Positions 34,016-42,882 are shown, counted from the first letter of the stretch. The stretch is 64,000 nucleotides of DNA from Chryseobacterium sp. IHB B 17019 (GCF_001456155.1 NZ_CP013293.1:1364001-1428000); one strand, 5' to 3'. A program made the numbers and translations. Notes: generated by a model from the letters alone, not told the origin.

Positions 34016-34101
34016 ATTTTTATTTTTTTGGTTTTTATAAACATTTTAATGTTTACAGTTTCACTTTTTAAATTTTATTAAAATCAATTAGATTTTTGGC
34101 T

Positions 34102-34133
34102 AAAAAAACCGTCCCATAATTAATGAGACGGCG
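34102..34133 (-). terminator. Terminator after the ferredoxin gene
   Basis: On the minus strand CCGTC pairs with GACGG, with inner CAT/ATG pairing, followed by seven T. It lies a few bases beyond the ferredoxin stop, so serC may need its own promoter or read-through. Confidence 0.7.
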
Positions 34134-34137
34134 TATA

Positions 34138-34488
34138 TTATTCACCGTGTAAAAATGCTTTTTTATTAAGCAGCGCTTCCTCAGATTCTACATGGTCTTC
34201 ATCAGGAACACAGCAATCTACCGGACATACCGCTGCACACTGTGGCTCTTCATGAAAACCTTTACATTCCGTACATTTATCTGTTACAATAAAATAAACA
34301 TCATCACTTACGGGTTCTTGTGGTGCATCAGCATCTACTGTAAGCCCCGATGTTAATGTTACAGTACCTTTTAATTCAGTGCCTTCTGAAGCTTTCCAGT
34401 CTACTGCTCCTTCATAAATTGCATTGTTTGGGCATTCCGGTTCGCAGGCTCCACAATTAATGCATTCATCAGTTATTTTAATAGCCAT
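34138..34488 (-). CDS. 4Fe-4S dicluster ferredoxin
   Basis: A 116-residue ferredoxin with two cluster-binding regions. The first is Cys9, Cys12, Cys15 and Cys19 in CINCGACEPECPN. The second reads CTECKGFHEEPQCAAVCPVD, with the wider C-x2-C-x8-C-x3-C spacing typical of Chromatium-type ferredoxins. An acidic tail follows. It carries low-potential electrons; its partner is not known. It is divergent from the acyl-CoA reductase gene, and this pair is conserved in flavobacteria. Confidence 0.92.
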   Translation of the reverse strand: MAIKITDECINCGACEPECPNNAIYEGAVDWKASEGTELKGTVTLTSGLTVDADAPQEPVSDDVYFIVTDKCTECKGFHEEPQCAAVCPVDCCVPDEDHVESEEALLNKKAFLHGE

Positions 34489-34501
34489 CGCTAATTTTTT
34501 T

Positions 34502-34519
34502 TAAATTTGCACAAAATTA
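34502..34519. promoter_or_regulatory. Divergent -7 boxes for ferredoxin and acyl-CoA reductase
   Basis: TAAATTTG at 34502-34509 points right and TAATTTTG (read on the minus strand at 34512-34519) points left. The two boxes are two bases apart, so the two promoters overlap and should compete. Confidence 0.5.
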
Positions 34520-34547
34520 CAAAATATTCCCCAATTTTACAGTAATT

Positions 34548-35582
34548 ATGAATATCAAAAATCAAGTTTTAGGACTTACGAGACTTAGCGATTATATAAA
34601 AGACTTTTTAGCAAAAAATCCGGCTGACTATAATGAAAATGATCAGGATTTTGAATTATTGTTAAGGAAGTCGGAAATAGAAAATCCGTGGTTTACTGCT
34701 GAAAATCAGAAATTTGCTTTCAAACAATGGGCAGATTTATTGACGGAGGAAAATATAAACAACTGGCTTAAAGAATATTCCATTTCAAAAATCTCCAAAA
34801 AAGTAGGATTAATCATGGCGGGAAATATTCCCCTTGTTGGTTTGCATGACGTGATTTCTACGGTTTTGAGCAACCATATTCCGGTTATTAAACTATCCTC
34901 GAAAGACAAGTATATGATTCCGTTTTTACTGAAAAAATGGAAAGAATTCTCTGAAAATGAGGTTGAATATGAGTTTGTTGAAAGATTGGAGAATTTTGAT
35001 GCAGTAATTGCTACAGGTAGTAATAACACGGCGAGATATCTAGAATATTACTTTAAAAATTACCTTCATATCATCAGAAAAAACAGAACGTCAATTGCTG
35101 TTTTAAAAGGTGATGAAACGCCTGAAGAATTACAGCTTTTAGCGAAAGATATTTTCCAGTATTTTGGTTTGGGTTGTAGAAATGTAACCAGACTCTTGAT
35201 TCCGCAGGATTTTTTAATTGACCGACTGTTTGAAAACTTTTTAGATTACCAGGAGATTATCAATCATAATAAATATGCCAATAATTATGAATATAATAGG
35301 GCAGTTTATCTTTTAAATCAGGAAAAATTCTGGGATAATAATTTTGTAATGCTGAAAGAAGATGATAAACTTTTTAGTCCGCTTTCTGTAATTAATTTCA
35401 GCAGATATTCATCTTTGGATGAAGTGAAGAACTTTATCAGTGATAATGAAGAAAATATTCAATGTGTTGTTGCTAAAGATGAATTGGGTCTGGATTCTGT
35501 TAAATTAGGAGACGCACAAAATCCAGGTTTAGACACTTATGCCGATAATGTTGATACAATGAAATTTTTATCATTAATTTAA
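34548..35582 (+). CDS. LuxC-like acyl-CoA reductase
   Basis: A 344-residue aldehyde-dehydrogenase-superfamily protein matching the acyl-CoA reductase (LuxC) family, which reduces an acyl thioester to an aldehyde with NADPH. Visible blocks are KKVGLIMAGNIPLVGLHDVI, IKLSSKDKYMIPFLLKKW, IATGSNNTARYLEYYF and QYFGLGCRNVTRLLIP, with Cys210 as the probable acyl-bearing cysteine. It is shorter than LuxC (about 480). There is no linked luxD or luxE. The divergent ferredoxin is the only adjacent redox partner. The true substrate is unknown. Confidence 0.82.
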   Translation: MNIKNQVLGLTRLSDYIKDFLAKNPADYNENDQDFELLLRKSEIENPWFTAENQKFAFKQWADLLTEENINNWLKEYSISKISKKVGLIMAGNIPLVGLHDVISTVLSNHIPVIKLSSKDKYMIPFLLKKWKEFSENEVEYEFVERLENFDAVIATGSNNTARYLEYYFKNYLHIIRKNRTSIAVLKGDETPEELQLLAKDIFQYFGLGCRNVTRLLIPQDFLIDRLFENFLDYQEIINHNKYANNYEYNRAVYLLNQEKFWDNNFVMLKEDDKLFSPLSVINFSRYSSLDEVKNFISDNEENIQCVVAKDELGLDSVKLGDAQNPGLDTYADNVDTMKFLSLI

Positions 35583-35620
35583 TTCTTTGTATCTTTCCAT
35601 CAACCAATTATTACATTATT

Positions 35621-36067
35621 ATGAAAAATTTATTGCTTATTCTTGCTGTTGTAGCCTTTCAACTGGGCTTTTCACAAAACAGTCAGATTAAAATTGTTGA
35701 AAGCAAAAAAATTGAACTGACTTCTGAATTAAGTAAAGATAAAATTGAATTATATAACAAACAGTTTCTAAAGTTTGTAACCGCTCTGAAAGCTTCTGAT
35801 AAACAGGTAATCAGCGCGTTAATCTCTGATAAAGTGAAAGATGTAGTGACGGATAATGTCATTCAAAAATTATCGGGTGGAATAAGTTTCGACAGACAGA
35901 CAGAAGTTTATAAGTCCGGATATCAGAAATTATTGGATAATGAAACGTATCCTGCAATTCAGTATAAATATGTTGGAGATCAATCTGTTCCGCCAAAGGA
36001 TATTATTACAGTAATCTTTGAAAATGATGGAAAAATTCTTGGTGTGAAGCCGGAATACAGTAAATAA
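35621..36067 (+). CDS. Secreted hypothetical protein, DUF3887-like
   Basis: A 148-residue protein with a signal peptide (1-18, ending GFSQ). The mature region, KIELYNKQFLKFVTALKASD and VISALISDKVKDVVTDNVIQ, resembles DUF3887/NTF2-like proteins, and the end reads PPKDIITVIFENDGKILGVK. It lies 38 bases after the acyl-CoA reductase gene and is probably cotranscribed. It resembles the protein at 23693 in size and style only. Function unknown. Confidence 0.65.
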   Translation: MKNLLLILAVVAFQLGFSQNSQIKIVESKKIELTSELSKDKIELYNKQFLKFVTALKASDKQVISALISDKVKDVVTDNVIQKLSGGISFDRQTEVYKSGYQKLLDNETYPAIQYKYVGDQSVPPKDIITVIFENDGKILGVKPEYSK

Positions 36068-36100
36068 TTTAGAAGTTAGAAATTAGAGGTTAGAAGTTGG
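36068..36100. repeat. Short TTAGAAGTTAGAA-type tandem words
   Basis: TTAGAAGTTAGAAATTAGAG and GTTAGAAGTTGG are tandem seven- to eight-base words. They resemble the arms of the imperfect palindromes elsewhere in the window, but no second arm is present here. Confidence 0.4.
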
Positions 36101-36145
36101 TTTCTGCTTATTGTAAAAAAATAAAATTAAAATAAATTAAAAACT

Positions 36146-36832
36146 ATGATGACAGATGTTTTAGTCGCGCACTCTTCAGATGTTGAAAAGGAAAGCTTTT
36201 ACAAGAAGACGTATTTACACGTAGCTTTATCAATCCTTGCATTCATCGGGGTTGAAGCGGTTTTGCTTAATGTTGTACCGGAAAGGCTGATTGCCGCCAT
36301 GTTTGCCCAAAGATTTGCCTGGCTGCTGATTATTGGGGTATTTTGGTTGGCTTCAGTTTTGGCTACAAAATGGTCTCTTTCCCAGAGTAAATCAACACAG
36401 TATTTCGGGCTTGCATTTTATGTTTTGCTTGAGGCTGTTATTTTCCTTCCGTTGATTTATATTGCTACTGTTTACTCCGGCGGGCAGGTGATTTATCAGG
36501 CTGCAATGTTGACGATTGCTATGTTTACAGGGATTTCTGCAGTTGCTTTTACATCTAAAAGAGATTTTTCATTTTTAAGAAATATCATCGTTATTGGAGG
36601 ATTTATTTCTATAGGATTGATCGTTGCCGGAATGATTTTCGGCTTCAATCTTGGACTTTGGTTTTCCGTGGGAATGGTGATTCTTGCTTCTGCAACTATT
36701 TTATATCAGACAAGCAAGCTTAAGGATGCTTACAGTACGAATCAGTATGTAGGGGCGTCTTTGCAGTTGTTTGCTTCAATTATGCTTTTGTTCTGGTATA
36801 TTTTGAGCATTTTGATGAGCAGAAGAAGTTAA
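36146..36832 (+). CDS. Bax inhibitor-1 family membrane protein
   Basis: A 228-residue inner-membrane protein with seven hydrophobic segments. It matches the Bax inhibitor-1/YccA/UPF0005 family: SFYKKTYLHVALSILAFIGV at the start, QAAMLTIAMFTGISAVAFTS in the middle, and ASLQLFASIMLLFWYILSIL near the end. Members act as calcium-leak channels or interact with the FtsH protease in other bacteria; which applies here is not known. It is separated from its left neighbour by short tandem words and may have its own promoter. Confidence 0.85.
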   Translation: MMTDVLVAHSSDVEKESFYKKTYLHVALSILAFIGVEAVLLNVVPERLIAAMFAQRFAWLLIIGVFWLASVLATKWSLSQSKSTQYFGLAFYVLLEAVIFLPLIYIATVYSGGQVIYQAAMLTIAMFTGISAVAFTSKRDFSFLRNIIVIGGFISIGLIVAGMIFGFNLGLWFSVGMVILASATILYQTSKLKDAYSTNQYVGASLQLFASIMLLFWYILSILMSRRS

Positions 36833-36909
36833 TGCTGAGAGTTATAAATTATAAGTTTTGAGTTATGAGTTTTCATTGCGAAATTTATAATTCATTTTAT
36901 AAACCCAAA

Positions 36910-36937
36910 AAAATCCTGATGTTTTTCATCGGGATTT
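36910..36937 (+). terminator. Terminator after the Bax inhibitor-1 gene
   Basis: AAAATCCTGATG pairs with CATCGGGATTTT (one mismatch) over five T, followed by ATTTTT. Confidence 0.75.
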
Positions 36938-37018
36938 TATTTTTATCAAAACACAAATTTTGGCTAATATTTTTCACCAATTAATACAAAGATAAATTAG
37001 TGTTTATTTGTGTTAAAA

Positions 37019-37267
37019 TTACTTGTCAATTGATCCTAAAACCTTTTGAGCAAAAGAGTTTAAGGCATCCTTTTCGCTCATTCCGTTTTGTACATTAGCG
37101 TGAACTTCCAAAGCTCCGCAGATGTTTGTAATTAATTCTCCGGCTACGTTTAGATCTTCATCACTTGTCCCTCTGAACTCGCAGAAGCTTTCTAAAACTT
37201 CCAACGTTTTTTCAAGGTTTTCAGGAGTCTGATTTTGATAAAACTGTCTGATTACAGGTAACTTCAT
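37019..37267 (-). CDS. DUF6952-like small protein
   Basis: An 82-residue helical protein opening MKLPVIRQFYQNQTPENLEK and containing ELITNICGALEVHANVQNGM. It starts two bases past the thioredoxin stop and is the last gene of the peroxiredoxin operon. This trio is conserved in flavobacteria, where the small protein is annotated DUF6952. No catalytic motif; it may assist the redox pair. Family assignment is from memory of the sequence pattern. Confidence 0.7.
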   Translation of the reverse strand: MKLPVIRQFYQNQTPENLEKTLEVLESFCEFRGTSDEDLNVAGELITNICGALEVHANVQNGMSEKDALNSFAQKVLGSIDK

Positions 37268-37269
37268 AA

Positions 37270-37575
37270 TTACAATTCATTAAATAAATTAATTAAACTT
37301 TCAGCCTGATTGCTCTGAACCTGATTCACCAATTCACCGTTTCTGAAGATTGCAAAAGTAGGTAAATTATCAACTTTAGCCAATTTTCTGCTTTCCGGTA
37401 ATTTTTCTGCATCTACATATAGGAAAGGGATACTGTCGTTTTCAGAAGCTAATTTTTTGAATTTCGGCTTCATAATTCTGCAGTTTCCGCACCATGTTGC
37501 TCCGTACTGAACCACCACTTTTTCATTATCGCTTACAATATTCTGCAGCGTATCTTCTGTTAATTCTGTATACAT
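37270..37575 (-). CDS. Thioredoxin-family protein
   Basis: A 101-residue cytoplasmic thioredoxin. The active site reads WCGNC (Cys29 and Cys32) instead of the usual WCGPC, with the cis-Pro in KVDNLPTFAIF. The fold is otherwise standard and no signal peptide is present. The gene follows the peroxiredoxin gene in the same direction and probably supplies it with electrons. The CGNC centre may alter the redox potential. Confidence 0.9.
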   Translation of the reverse strand: MYTELTEDTLQNIVSDNEKVVVQYGATWCGNCRIMKPKFKKLASENDSIPFLYVDAEKLPESRKLAKVDNLPTFAIFRNGELVNQVQSNQAESLINLFNEL

Positions 37576-37579
37576 TAAG

Positions 37580-37728
37580 GTAATTTTTTAATTTGAAAAT
37601 TTGAGAATGTGTTAATGGCAAAAGTTATTTTGAAGAATTTTGCCTTGAAAAATAAAGAGAAAATGAGATAATTCTAAAAGAATCCTGAGATTGATTTTCA
37701 AATTATCTCATTTTCAATCAACACATTG
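37580..37728. repeat. Imperfect palindrome between peroxiredoxin and thioredoxin genes
   Basis: Left arm TTTGAAAATTTGAGAATGTG and TTAATGG; right arm contains CAAATTATCTCATTTTCAATC and AACACATT. Both arms share GAGAATG-type words in opposite orientation. It spans about 150 bases inside a presumed operon. Confidence 0.5.
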
Positions 37729-37730
37729 TA

Positions 37731-38363
37731 TTAGTTCTTAGCTAAATATTCAGCTGTAGAATTTCTGTCAGCTTTCATCGCGTCTTTTCCTTCTTCCCAG
37801 TTTGCAGGGCAAACCTCACCATGCTTCTGAACGTGAGTATAAGCATCGATTAGTCTTAAATATTCTTTTACGTTTCTACCAAGAGGCATATCATTTACAG
37901 ACTCATGGAATACTTTTCCTGTTTCATCGATAAGATATGTTGCTCTGTAAGTCACGTTAGAACCTGTGAAAACTTCTTCACCTTCTTCATTGTATTCGAA
38001 ATCCTGATCAACAATTCCCAATAGGTTAGCCAATTGTCTGTGAGTATCAGCTAAAAGCGGGTAAGTAACCCCTTCAATACCTCCGTTGTCTTTTGAAACG
38101 TTCAGCCAAGCGAAGTGTACTTCGTTTGTATCGCAAGAAGCTCCGATTACTTTAGTGTTTCTTTTTTCGAATTCACCTAAAGCCTCCTGGAAAGCGTGAA
38201 GCTCAGTCGGGCAAACGAAAGTGAAATCTTTTGGATACCAGAATAAAAGAACTTTTTGCTGATTAGCCGTTGCTTCTTCAAAGATGTTGATTCTAAGATC
38301 ATCACCCATATCAGACATTGCATCTACTGTTACATTTGGGAATTTTTTTCCTACTAAAGACAT
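37731..38363 (-). CDS. Typical 2-Cys peroxiredoxin (AhpC/Prx1 type)
   Basis: A 210-residue peroxidase that reduces hydrogen peroxide and organic peroxides. The peroxidatic cysteine is Cys51 in FTFVCPTELHAF; the resolving cysteine is about Cys185 in GEVCPANW. The conserved Thr48 and the Arg later in the chain complete the site. First gene of the operon with thioredoxin and DUF6952-like protein. The promoter upstream (TTG, 20-base spacer, TATATTTG) is one of the better ones in the window. Strong expression is likely. Confidence 0.95.
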   Translation of the reverse strand: MSLVGKKFPNVTVDAMSDMGDDLRINIFEEATANQQKVLLFWYPKDFTFVCPTELHAFQEALGEFEKRNTKVIGASCDTNEVHFAWLNVSKDNGGIEGVTYPLLADTHRQLANLLGIVDQDFEYNEEGEEVFTGSNVTYRATYLIDETGKVFHESVNDMPLGRNVKEYLRLIDAYTHVQKHGEVCPANWEEGKDAMKADRNSTAEYLAKN

Positions 38364-38394
38364 AATTTTCTTGTTTTTATTTAAATTTCTGATG

Positions 38395-38425
38395 CAAATA
38401 TATAAATATTTCGTCTATCGAACAA
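38395..38425 (-). promoter_or_regulatory. Promoter of the peroxiredoxin operon
   Basis: On the minus strand, TTG at 38425-38423 and TATATTTG at 38402-38395 are separated by about 20 bases. The box lies 32 bases upstream of the start at 38363. Confidence 0.55.
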
Positions 38426-38475
38426 GTTGATATTGATAAATAAAATCTATAATTGTTTTTGATGTTGTACAAAAT

Positions 38476-38500
38476 AAAAAAGCCCTGAATCCAGGGCTTT
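38476..38500 (-). terminator. Terminator after the M16 gene
   Basis: AAAAAGCCCTG pairs with CAGGGCTTTT over AATC. On the minus strand it is followed by TTTTTTATTTT. Confidence 0.85.
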
Positions 38501-38509
38501 TACTTTATT

Positions 38510-41449
38510 TTAGTAACCAAATATTTCGGTTAAGCTAAGTTTTTTCACTTCACCGAGTTTCTGCATATCGGCTTCTTTTACTTTATCCTGAGAAGCCACA
38601 AGACAATAGGTGAAATTCTTACCTTTCATTTCCTTATCGTGGAAATTATTAATATCGGCAAACGTCAATTTTGGTGACTGTTCGTAGATATTCTTCCTGA
38701 TATCCGAATTATTTCCAAGCTTTTGAGATCTTAAATAAGTGAAAATAATTCCGTCCTGCGTAATTCTTTCGGCAGCGATAGATTTTTTTAATCCGTTTTT
38801 AGCTGTTTCAAACAGTTGTTGAGATTGCGGAAGCGTTGTTAAAAGCTCATTCATTGCTGTTGTAGATTCATTGAATTTATCAGCCTGAGTTCCAACGTAT
38901 GCCATAATAATATCCTTATCCTCTTTTTTACTTGGTAGAGAGAAATAAGAATAAGTGGAATATGCCAATGCCTTAGATTCTCTGATCGTTTGGAACACTA
39001 CAGAACCCATTCCGCCACCGAAATAATTGTTGAATAAACTCACAGTAGGAGTGATACTGGAATTATAGGCTTCACCGTTTCTCACCCAGAAAACTTCCGC
39101 CTGAACCATGTCATAATGAGCAAACAAGACCTTATTCTTGTCTGTCGGGATTTGTGCAAAAGTTTTAGACTTCGGCATATCTTTCAATGAATTCGAAACT
39201 TTATGAATTGGAGTTAAGGAAGCCGTTAACTCATTTCCGGATTTCGGACCGTAATACAATATTTTATGTTTAAAATTAAACAAATCATGAAGCACATTCA
39301 CCAAGTCTTCTGCCTTCAAAGCATCCAGTTCCGCGTCACTTAAAGTATTGTTGAACGGATTTTGCGAACCATACTGAGCATAACTTCTAAGTCCGGCCAT
39401 GATGGTCGATTTGTTTTGCTTCGCATTATCTCTTGATTTTTTTAATCTTGCTTTGTAAGCATCCAGTGCTTTCTGGTCCGGCTGGCAATTTTTAATCAAA
39501 TCTTCAAATAAAGCTGCTGTTTTATCAAAATTTTCATTCAACCCTTCGAGCGTTACATAAGTTTCTTCATTTCCTGCACTTACATTAAAGCTTGAAGCCA
39601 GTTTGTAAAACTCTTTGCTGATGTCTTCCGAAGATTTGTTTTTTGTACCTAAATATTGAAGATATTCTGCGGCCAATGGAAGCATTTTATTATTCCATTT
39701 TCCGGAATCGAAGTAGTAATATAATCTGAATAAAGGATTGTCTGTATTTTTTACAGAAAGAACATCTACACTTCCTAATTTATTTTTTGTAATGTCTTTA
39801 TCAAAATTCAGCCAGACCGGAGATATCGGAGATTCCGGCATTTGATTGATTTTATTAAGGAACTGGGAATTGTCTTCTCTGTTTACAGAAACAGGAGTGA
39901 TGGCCGGTTTGTCAACCTTTGCAATATTTTTATCTTCACCTTTTCTCTTGTAGACAGCAACATAATTATTTGCCTGAAGGTATCTCGACGCAAAATCCAT
40001 AATGTCTTTTTTCGTCAGCTTCGAAATCTCATCAACATAGGCCAATTGTGTTTTATGGTCAACCTCAGAAGTGAATTCATCCATCAAAGACTCAGCTCTG
40101 GACGAATATTTTTCGTATTTCTGAATAACGTTTTTCTTTTCGTTATTAATAATTGACTGAAGGAGATCATCTGAAAATTCTCCTTTTTTCAGTTTTTCAA
40201 TTTCCTGAAGCAACAGGTTTTTTACTTCATCCAAAGATTGTCCTTCCGTAGGATTTCCCTGTAGCAAAAGAACCGAATAATCCTTTAAAACATAAGGAAA
40301 AGCATACGCAGCCAGCAATTTTTGTTTTTTAATAAGGTCAAGATCAATCAGTCCGGCCTGTCCGTTTGTCAGCATACTTCCGATAAAATTGAGCATTCTA
40401 GCGTCCTGAGTAGAAGCTCCCGGAAATCTGAATCCAATGGTAATATTCTCCGGATTCGGGCCGTAAACTTCCCTGATAATAGGAGAGGTGATAGGGCTTT
40501 CCGTACCAATTTTATATTCAGGAACCGGCTTTGATTTCATATAAGAAAACGCCTTGTCAATTTTCGCGATCATTTCATCAGGATTGAAATCTCCGGACAT
40601 AATTATCCCCATATTGTTGGGAACATAATAATTGTTGAAATATTCTCTGATTGCCTTTAATGAAGGGTTTTTCAAATGCTCAATAGTTCCGATTGTAGTT
40701 TGTTTTCCATAATTGTTATTAGGGAAAATTGCCGCAAACATGGCTTCATATACCTTTCTTGGATCGTTATCAAGACCTCTGTTTTTTTCTTCATAAACAG
40801 CCTCCAGCTCGGTGTGGAAAAGCCTTAGAACCGGCCGCCTGAACCTTTCTGCCTGAACTGCCAGGAATTTATCCGCAACATTCGCAGGAATATCTTCTGT
40901 GTAAACGGTCTGCTCGAAAGATGTGAAGGCATTTGTTCCGTCGGCGCCCATTCCGGACATCATTTTATCATATTCATTGGCGATGGCATATTTTGATGCT
41001 TCACCGGAAATTTTATCAATTTCTTTGTAAATTTCTTTACGTTTTGCTTCGTCTTTCGTTTGGTTGTACTTTTCATAAAGCGCGTCAATCTGATCCAGAA
41101 GCGGTTTTTCTTTAGCCCAATCCTTAGACCCGAATTGATCTGTCCCTTTGAAAAGCATGTGCTCAAGATAATGCGCCAACCCTGTATGATCAGACGGATC
41201 GGTTTTACTTCCCGCTTTTGTAGCAATAAAAGTCTGGATTCTAGGATCTTTTTTGGTCGGACTTAAAATTACCGTTAGTCCGTTCTTTAAAGTATAATAT
41301 CTTGCTGAAGTCGGGTCATTGGTAACATATTTGTAATTGTATCCGTTCGATGTCGCTTCTTTCCATTGGAAATCCTGTCCGTAAGCATATCCGCAGTAAC
41401 TTGCTGCTGCAATGCTCGTTGCAATTGTGATTCTTTTTAAAAAATTCAT
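38510..41449 (-). CDS. M16 family zinc peptidase (pitrilysin type)
   Basis: A 979-residue secreted peptidase (signal peptide 1-24). The inverted zinc motif HYLEH (His93, Glu96, His97) and the distal Glu in TELEAVYEEKNRG are intact. The chain carries both M16 halves, and the second half has lost its zinc motif as usual for single-chain pitrilysin-like enzymes. Such proteins degrade peptides in the periplasm. It lies 40 bases downstream of the aminotransferase gene and may share its transcript. Confidence 0.92.
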   Translation of the reverse strand: MNFLKRITIATSIAAASYCGYAYGQDFQWKEATSNGYNYKYVTNDPTSARYYTLKNGLTVILSPTKKDPRIQTFIATKAGSKTDPSDHTGLAHYLEHMLFKGTDQFGSKDWAKEKPLLDQIDALYEKYNQTKDEAKRKEIYKEIDKISGEASKYAIANEYDKMMSGMGADGTNAFTSFEQTVYTEDIPANVADKFLAVQAERFRRPVLRLFHTELEAVYEEKNRGLDNDPRKVYEAMFAAIFPNNNYGKQTTIGTIEHLKNPSLKAIREYFNNYYVPNNMGIIMSGDFNPDEMIAKIDKAFSYMKSKPVPEYKIGTESPITSPIIREVYGPNPENITIGFRFPGASTQDARMLNFIGSMLTNGQAGLIDLDLIKKQKLLAAYAFPYVLKDYSVLLLQGNPTEGQSLDEVKNLLLQEIEKLKKGEFSDDLLQSIINNEKKNVIQKYEKYSSRAESLMDEFTSEVDHKTQLAYVDEISKLTKKDIMDFASRYLQANNYVAVYKRKGEDKNIAKVDKPAITPVSVNREDNSQFLNKINQMPESPISPVWLNFDKDITKNKLGSVDVLSVKNTDNPLFRLYYYFDSGKWNNKMLPLAAEYLQYLGTKNKSSEDISKEFYKLASSFNVSAGNEETYVTLEGLNENFDKTAALFEDLIKNCQPDQKALDAYKARLKKSRDNAKQNKSTIMAGLRSYAQYGSQNPFNNTLSDAELDALKAEDLVNVLHDLFNFKHKILYYGPKSGNELTASLTPIHKVSNSLKDMPKSKTFAQIPTDKNKVLFAHYDMVQAEVFWVRNGEAYNSSITPTVSLFNNYFGGGMGSVVFQTIRESKALAYSTYSYFSLPSKKEDKDIIMAYVGTQADKFNESTTAMNELLTTLPQSQQLFETAKNGLKKSIAAERITQDGIIFTYLRSQKLGNNSDIRKNIYEQSPKLTFADINNFHDKEMKGKNFTYCLVASQDKVKEADMQKLGEVKKLSLTEIFGY

Positions 41450-41489
41450 TTTAATCTAATTTTTTGTTCAGTGATTATTAATATTTTGT

Positions 41490-42683
41490 TTAATTGAATT
41501 TCTCTAGTAAATTTTTAATTCTTTTCATAGCCTCCATCAAATCTTCTTCTGATGCTGCATAAGAGAATCTGATACATTCCGGGCTCCCGAAAGAAACTCC
41601 GCCAACGCAGCCTACATGGGCTTTTTCTAAGATAAACATTGCAAAATCATCGGAATCTTTAATTTCAATTCCATCCAAAGTTTTTCCTATATAATACGAA
41701 ACATCCGGAAAGAAATAGAATGCAGCCTTTGGCAAAACAACTTTAAATCCGGGAATTTCTTTAATTAAATCATACACAAGATCTCTTCTTTTTTTGAAGG
41801 CATCGATCATGTATTTGTATTCTGAAGGATCGGTTTTTAAAGCTACGATTGAAGCTCTCTGCGCCATTGTATTCGCTCCGCTCGTCATCTGTCCCTGGAT
41901 TTTTTCACAAGCCTTTGCCAGCCATTCCGGACATGCAGAATACCCAATTCTCCATCCTGTCATTGCAAAAGCCTTTGACATTCCGTTGATTACAGCTGTC
42001 TGCTCATAAACCTCAGGAAATTGAGCGATAGAAGTTGTTTTAGTTTCGTAATTGATATATTCGTAGATTTCGTCTGAAATTACCGTTACATGAGGATATT
42101 TAGCAATAACTCTGGCTATGGATTTTAATTCGTCATACGTATAATATCCACCAGAAGGGTTGCATGGCGAACTAAACAAAACCGCTTTTGTTTTATCCGT
42201 AATTGCTTCTTCCAATTGTTCGGCAGTGATTTTAAAATCAGTAACATACGAGGTCGGAAGCATCACAGAAGTCCCTCCCATCATTTTTACCATTTCGTCA
42301 TAGCTTACCCAATACGGATTAGGAAGAATCACTTCGTCACCATCGTTAAGAAGTGATGCTAAAACATTTAAAATAGCCTGTTTTGCACCATTTGAAACAC
42401 AGATTTGCGTTGGTTTGTATTCTAAATTATTATCTCTTTTTAATTTATAAGCAATTGCTTCACGGAGCTCTAAAAATCCGGGAACAGGAGAGTAATGACT
42501 GTAATTTTGGTTGATTGCATCAAAAGCGGCCTGTTTTATATTGTCGGGAACATCAAAATCCGGCTCGCCTAAAGTTAAACTGATAACGTCTATTCCGCTG
42601 GCTTTCATCTCTCTAGCCTTATTAGACATTACAAAAGTCTGAGAGTAACCAAGTCTTTTTACTCTATCTGAAAGTTTGTTCAT
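41490..42683 (-). CDS. PLP-dependent aminotransferase, aspartate type
   Basis: A 397-residue class I/II aminotransferase, probably aspartate aminotransferase (aspC/aatA-like). Motifs are SLTLGEPDFDVPDNI, SPVPGFLELREAIA, NPYWVSYDEMVKM, SSPCNPSGGYYTYDEL, the PLP lysine in GMSKAFAMTGWRIGY, and CIRFSYAASEEDL at the end. Length is typical of subgroup I-gamma. Amino-acid specificity cannot be fixed from sequence alone, so no symbol is given. It precedes the M16 peptidase gene. Confidence 0.9.
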   Translation of the reverse strand: MNKLSDRVKRLGYSQTFVMSNKAREMKASGIDVISLTLGEPDFDVPDNIKQAAFDAINQNYSHYSPVPGFLELREAIAYKLKRDNNLEYKPTQICVSNGAKQAILNVLASLLNDGDEVILPNPYWVSYDEMVKMMGGTSVMLPTSYVTDFKITAEQLEEAITDKTKAVLFSSPCNPSGGYYTYDELKSIARVIAKYPHVTVISDEIYEYINYETKTTSIAQFPEVYEQTAVINGMSKAFAMTGWRIGYSACPEWLAKACEKIQGQMTSGANTMAQRASIVALKTDPSEYKYMIDAFKKRRDLVYDLIKEIPGFKVVLPKAAFYFFPDVSYYIGKTLDGIEIKDSDDFAMFILEKAHVGCVGGVSFGSPECIRFSYAASEEDLMEAMKRIKNLLEKFN

Positions 42684-42758
42684 ATATGTATTTCCATTTT
42701 AAACAAATATATAAAAAAACCGTTCTCCGAGAAATTTTTGTAAGCTTATTAGTTTTTG

Positions 42759-42833
42759 CTGGATTCTAGATGTTTTAAATCTTTTACTTACATCTAATCT
42801 CACACCTCAAACTTCCATCTTCCAGCCTTTATA
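42759..42833. repeat. Intergenic imperfect palindrome
   Basis: GCTGGATTCTAGATGT near 42759 is answered by ACATCTAATC and by TCCAGC at the right end. It lies between the aminotransferase gene and rsmG, which diverge, and so within both promoter regions. Confidence 0.5.
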
Positions 42834-42856
42834 CATCAAAAATTGAAATAAAAACT

Positions 42857-42864
42857 TATTTTTG
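42857..42864 (+). promoter_or_regulatory. -7 promoter box for rsmG
   Basis: TATTTTTG matches TAnnTTTG and lies 19 bases before the ATG at 42883. Confidence 0.45.
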
Positions 42865-42882
42865 CTTTTTATAATATTTCAC

